From Deltaproteobacteria bacterium (GTDB taxonomy: Bacteria > Desulfobacterota > DSM-4660 > Desulfatiglandales > Desulfatiglandaceae), in assembly GCA_022340265.1 (NCBI GenBank), contig JAJDOH010000003.1:18839-82838 (forward strand): a DNA stretch of 64,000 bases, read 5' to 3'. Positions 61,528-64,000 of the stretch are shown piece by piece (position 1 is the first letter of the stretch; each line of letters starts with the position of its first letter). A program made the position numbers and the translations under genes. The notes beneath the pieces were generated by a model, which was not told where the DNA came from, searched no databases, and saw only the letters and a program-made list of their open reading frames with translations.

Positions 61528-63315
61528 TTACCAGAACCAGATGAGGGCAAAAACAATCAGGGCCAGCAGCATCATTCGGGCCAGTTGGTCCTGCAAGGAC
61601 CTGCTTTGCAGCCGGGCCGACATCCGGCTCAAAAACATGACCGAAAAAGCCGTCCGGTTTACAGCTCCGTCAATCGCCTTTCGGTCAAAAAAATCTGAAA
61701 TACGCGCCATGAAGTTATAAGCCCTCAGAAAAATGGTGCGGTAAATCTCCGACCATAGGCCATCCAACCACGAAAGGGGCCTTGACAAAACGGCGATGAC
61801 ACCGCGGCCCACCCACGCGTAGACCTTTTCAAAATCCGGCAGTTCATTTTCCCCAGGCTTTAGCAACGGCTTTAAAAAGATGAACAAAAGGGTGGTGGCG
61901 GCCGGAACCATAAATCCGACCCCCAATTTTAAAAAGGTGAAAGAGGAAGCTTTTGCGGGGTATGAAACGAGACGGTTCAAGACTTCGGGAAAAACCCCTT
62001 GAATCAAGCAGAAAACGCCGGTCATGGCCATGGCGAACACCATGTTTCCGGGCAGTTTCCGCAGGGGTTCCGGATTGGCGGTGTTTTTGGACCAGAACAC
62101 AAAAAATGGGAGTCGCAATCCTCCGGCAATGATCATCAGCACCATGGAGAGACAAAGCAACAGCATCAAAAACAGCCCCGGAATGGGGCGCTCAAGTTTC
62201 AGGGTTTCTTCAAAAATCATTGAAATCCCTGGAAAACCGCTGAAAAAAGGAACGGCGCAAAGCGCAAGGGCGCCAATAAGAGTCAACCCAGCGACAAAAG
62301 GAAGTCTTCGAGCCATATTCCCCAACTGCATCAGTTGTTCTTCGCCGGTTGCATACATAACGGCACCCATGGCCATGAGCAACAGTGCATTATAAAATGT
62401 ATGGGCATATGCCAGAATAATTGCGCCATCCAGGGCCGCTTTTGAATCCATGCCCAACGCCGTAATCATCAGGCCCATTTGGGCAACCATGAGATAGGCG
62501 ACAATGCGCCTGATATTATTTGAAAACATTGTATAAAAGGCCCCATAAAGCGCCATGACGGCTCCCAGAACAATCAACAGGTCAAGGCCCGCAAAACAGC
62601 GGGCCATGGCATAAAATGCCGTCTTTATACCGAACAGGGACAGGAAAACGGCCCCCGGGATGGTGGCTTTGGGAAGCCCTTGGGTCATCCATGCGTGTAC
62701 CGGTACGACGGCTGCATTGATGGCAAAAGCCGCCAGAATCAAGTAGTCATAATGCCACATGAGATTGCTGTCCGCAGGCCCGAAAATAAAACTGCCCGTG
62801 GCCTGCTGTCTCAAGAGGATGCCTGCCAGCAGCAGAACACTGCTCAACAACAAAAGCATCATGTATAAAAAGCCCGTTTTGGAGGCATCCGTTTCACGGT
62901 TCAGCCAGATGAGAAAGGAGGAAGAAACGGTCATCCCTTGCCAAAACATGTAAAGCGTCCAATAGTCTCCCGCCAAGACACTGCCGAAGGCCCCTGCCAT
63001 GAAATAAAGTGCCGCCACGTGTTGGGCTTTGTCACGAACGTGAAAGGAAAAAATGGTGCAGATCAGGCTCATAAAGGCAAAGAGAATGATGAACGGCAGC
63101 GACAGCGCATCCACCCGGCCGAGCACCAGGACTTGTCCCACATAATCCACCTCCCAGTAAGATCCTTTGTGCATATTGAGGGTCAGAAAAATGGCTGCGG
63201 CGGGAGGTATGAAAAGCAGATTGCGCCAGAACCTGCCCCGAAGAAACGGCAAGATGAGACCCAGGATCACAAAAAGGGTCGCAGGATGCAGAAAACTTTC
63301 TTCGATGAAGGTCAC
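61528..63315 (-). CDS. Proton-conducting antiporter-like subunit (NuoL/MrpD type)
   Basis: This 595-residue protein has about 14 membrane helices and a long C-terminal extension (VIAVLSRPLSWLDGLWSEIY onward) ending in a lone terminal helix, like the NuoL/MrpA lateral helix region. LYMFWQGMTVSSSFLI has Gln where NuoL and MrpD usually have the conserved Glu. VPVHAWMTQGLPKATIPGA and IVAYLMVAQMGLMI are family motifs. The Glu-to-Gln change at the antiport/pump site is notable. It sits between two other antiporter-like subunits. Confidence 0.9.
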   Translation of the reverse strand: MTFIEESFLHPATLFVILGLILPFLRGRFWRNLLFIPPAAAIFLTLNMHKGSYWEVDYVGQVLVLGRVDALSLPFIILFAFMSLICTIFSFHVRDKAQHVAALYFMAGAFGSVLAGDYWTLYMFWQGMTVSSSFLIWLNRETDASKTGFLYMMLLLLSSVLLLAGILLRQQATGSFIFGPADSNLMWHYDYLILAAFAINAAVVPVHAWMTQGLPKATIPGAVFLSLFGIKTAFYAMARCFAGLDLLIVLGAVMALYGAFYTMFSNNIRRIVAYLMVAQMGLMITALGMDSKAALDGAIILAYAHTFYNALLLMAMGAVMYATGEEQLMQLGNMARRLPFVAGLTLIGALALCAVPFFSGFPGISMIFEETLKLERPIPGLFLMLLLCLSMVLMIIAGGLRLPFFVFWSKNTANPEPLRKLPGNMVFAMAMTGVFCLIQGVFPEVLNRLVSYPAKASSFTFLKLGVGFMVPAATTLLFIFLKPLLKPGENELPDFEKVYAWVGRGVIAVLSRPLSWLDGLWSEIYRTIFLRAYNFMARISDFFDRKAIDGAVNRTAFSVMFLSRMSARLQSRSLQDQLARMMLLALIVFALIWFW

Positions 63316-63321
63316 GGTCCG

Positions 63322-64000
63322 CTATCTCCAGAGTCTTCCGTAAACATCCACAAAATCCACAAAGGTCTGCGGATAAAATCCGATGAGAATCGATAGCACG
63401 GCGATCATGAACATGGGAACCACCATGGTTTTCGGCGCTTCAGCATACCGGCTCAGATCCACACCTTTGATCGGCTGCATGAAAAAGCCTCGAATCACAA
63501 TGGGGCCGAAGTAGGCCATGTTCAACAACACGCTTGCCAGAATAACCAGCATCAGCACCCTTTCCCCCCCATCGGTGGCGCCGGTGATCAAATAAAACTT
63601 GCTCAGAAAACCGCTGGCCGGCGCCAGGCCGATAAAGGAAAGCGTCGCCAGGGCAAAAGCGCCAAAAGTCCAGGGCATGCGACGGCCCAGCCCGTTCATG
63701 AGACTGATCTTTTTGGAGCCGGTCACCACCATGATGCAGCCGGCGGCAAAAAACAGGGTAATTTTGGGAAAAGCGTCATGGGCAATGGCCGATACGCCCC
63801 CTTCCACCCCCCCCTGGGTCAGCATGGCAACCCCCATGACAATGTAGGAAAGATGGCTCACCGTGCTGTAGGCGATCCGCGCCTTGATATCGTCTTTGGT
63901 GAGCGCAATCAGCGCCGCAGCGATAATGGTAAACCCCGCCGCATAGGCGGTGGGCATGCCCAACCCCAGATTGTGAAGGGAGTCGATGCCGAAAATCGAG
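63322..64000 (-). CDS. Second antiporter-like (NuoL/MrpD type) subunit, C-terminal part, truncated by window edge
   Basis: The frame is open to base 64000, so the true start is outside; about 225 C-terminal residues are present. LTKDDIKARIAYSTVSHLSYIVMGV, HDAFPKITLFFAAGCIMV, FIGLAPASGFLSKFYLI and a final FYPQTFVDFVDVYGRL are typical of the central and C-terminal helices of NuoL/MrpD proteins. It is upstream of the 61528 gene on the same strand with a 6-bp gap. Confidence 0.9.
   Translation of the reverse strand, partial: SIFGIDSLHNLGLGMPTAYAAGFTIIAAALIALTKDDIKARIAYSTVSHLSYIVMGVAMLTQGGVEGGVSAIAHDAFPKITLFFAAGCIMVVTGSKKISLMNGLGRRMPWTFGAFALATLSFIGLAPASGFLSKFYLITGATDGGERVLMLVILASVLLNMAYFGPIVIRGFFMQPIKGVDLSRYAEAPKTMVVPMFMIAVLSILIGFYPQTFVDFVDVYGRLWR

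Noticed and set aside
1..64000. CRISPR arrays, tRNA or rRNA genes, intact insertion sequences, prophage genes
   Set aside because: I saw no regularly spaced repeats, cloverleaf-like segments, transposase or phage structural genes on either strand by reading; a tRNAscan or IS search would be needed to exclude small ones.

Overview
The gene content suggests an anaerobic member of the Desulfobacterota (former Deltaproteobacteria, probably Desulfobacterales-like). The signs are two MopB oxidoreductases, a CCG-domain Fe-S protein, an EtfA with a fused ferredoxin domain, a 2-hydroxyacyl-CoA dehydratase/activator pair, a DsrE-family protein, a nickel importer with a CooT-type protein, and a block of proton-pumping antiporter-like subunits. 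This placement is inference from gene content; there is no rRNA gene or other phylogenetic marker in the window.

Layout. 0-6 kb: a truncated PfkB kinase, a DsrE-family protein, a three-receiver hybrid histidine kinase and an SLC12-like transporter. 6-13.5 kb (accessory): nitroreductase, MopB oxidoreductase, a secreted CAP protein, a RelE-type toxin-antitoxin pair bracketed by two nearly identical 95-bp direct repeats, then a secreted histidine phosphatase, a secreted unknown and a cPLA2-like lipoprotein in GC-richer DNA. 13.5-19.5 kb: the operon aroK-aroC-pheA-aroD-aroE-aroA, preceded by a textbook attenuator (sigma70-type promoter, 21-residue leader peptide with a Phe-Tyr-Phe-Tyr-Phe run, antiterminator pairing, terminator with T run). 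19.5-25.6 kb: a complete RND efflux system. 25.7-32.5 kb: acyl-CoA dehydrogenase-etfB-etfA, a divergent HMG-CoA synthase, a crotonase gene interrupted by one in-frame amber codon, and an XRE-cupin regulator. 32.5-36.3 kb: a Fe-S CCG protein divergent from a second MopB enzyme. 36.4-39.4 kb: VapBC, Tag glycosylase, a methyltransferase and a RelE-like protein. 39.4-45.2 kb: a nickel locus (NikO, NikQ, NikL, NikM, porin, DUF4198 protein, CooT, DUF3842) in two transcription units, each with a promoter followed by a similar terminator-like leader hairpin. 45.5-49.4 kb: an ADP-ribosylglycohydrolase-fold protein with altered metal ligands, YefM-YoeB, an MBL-fold hydrolase and an SGNH hydrolase. 49.5-55.2 kb: an orphan thiamine-diphosphate E1 alpha/beta pair and a PEBP protein lying between degenerate repeats that carry the 3' end of a lost hgdB-like gene, next to intact hgdC and hgdB. 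55.7-58.5 kb: a periplasmic cytochrome c peroxidase / Tat phosphoesterase / cytochrome c operon. 58.6-64 kb: NuoN-, NuoM- and two further antiporter-like membrane subunits, the last running off the window.

The clearest functional stories are aromatic amino acid synthesis under attenuation control; nickel supply (outer-membrane pore, periplasmic protein, ECF-type importer, cytosolic CooT) probably for a Ni enzyme encoded elsewhere; and acyl-CoA oxidation feeding electrons through ETF to Fe-S proteins. The most unusual points are the aro attenuator, the amber-interrupted crotonase, the paired nickel leader elements, the 95-bp repeats around the toxin-antitoxin pair, and the hgdB remnants around the E1 genes. 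No CRISPR array, tRNA, rRNA, intact insertion sequence or prophage was seen.
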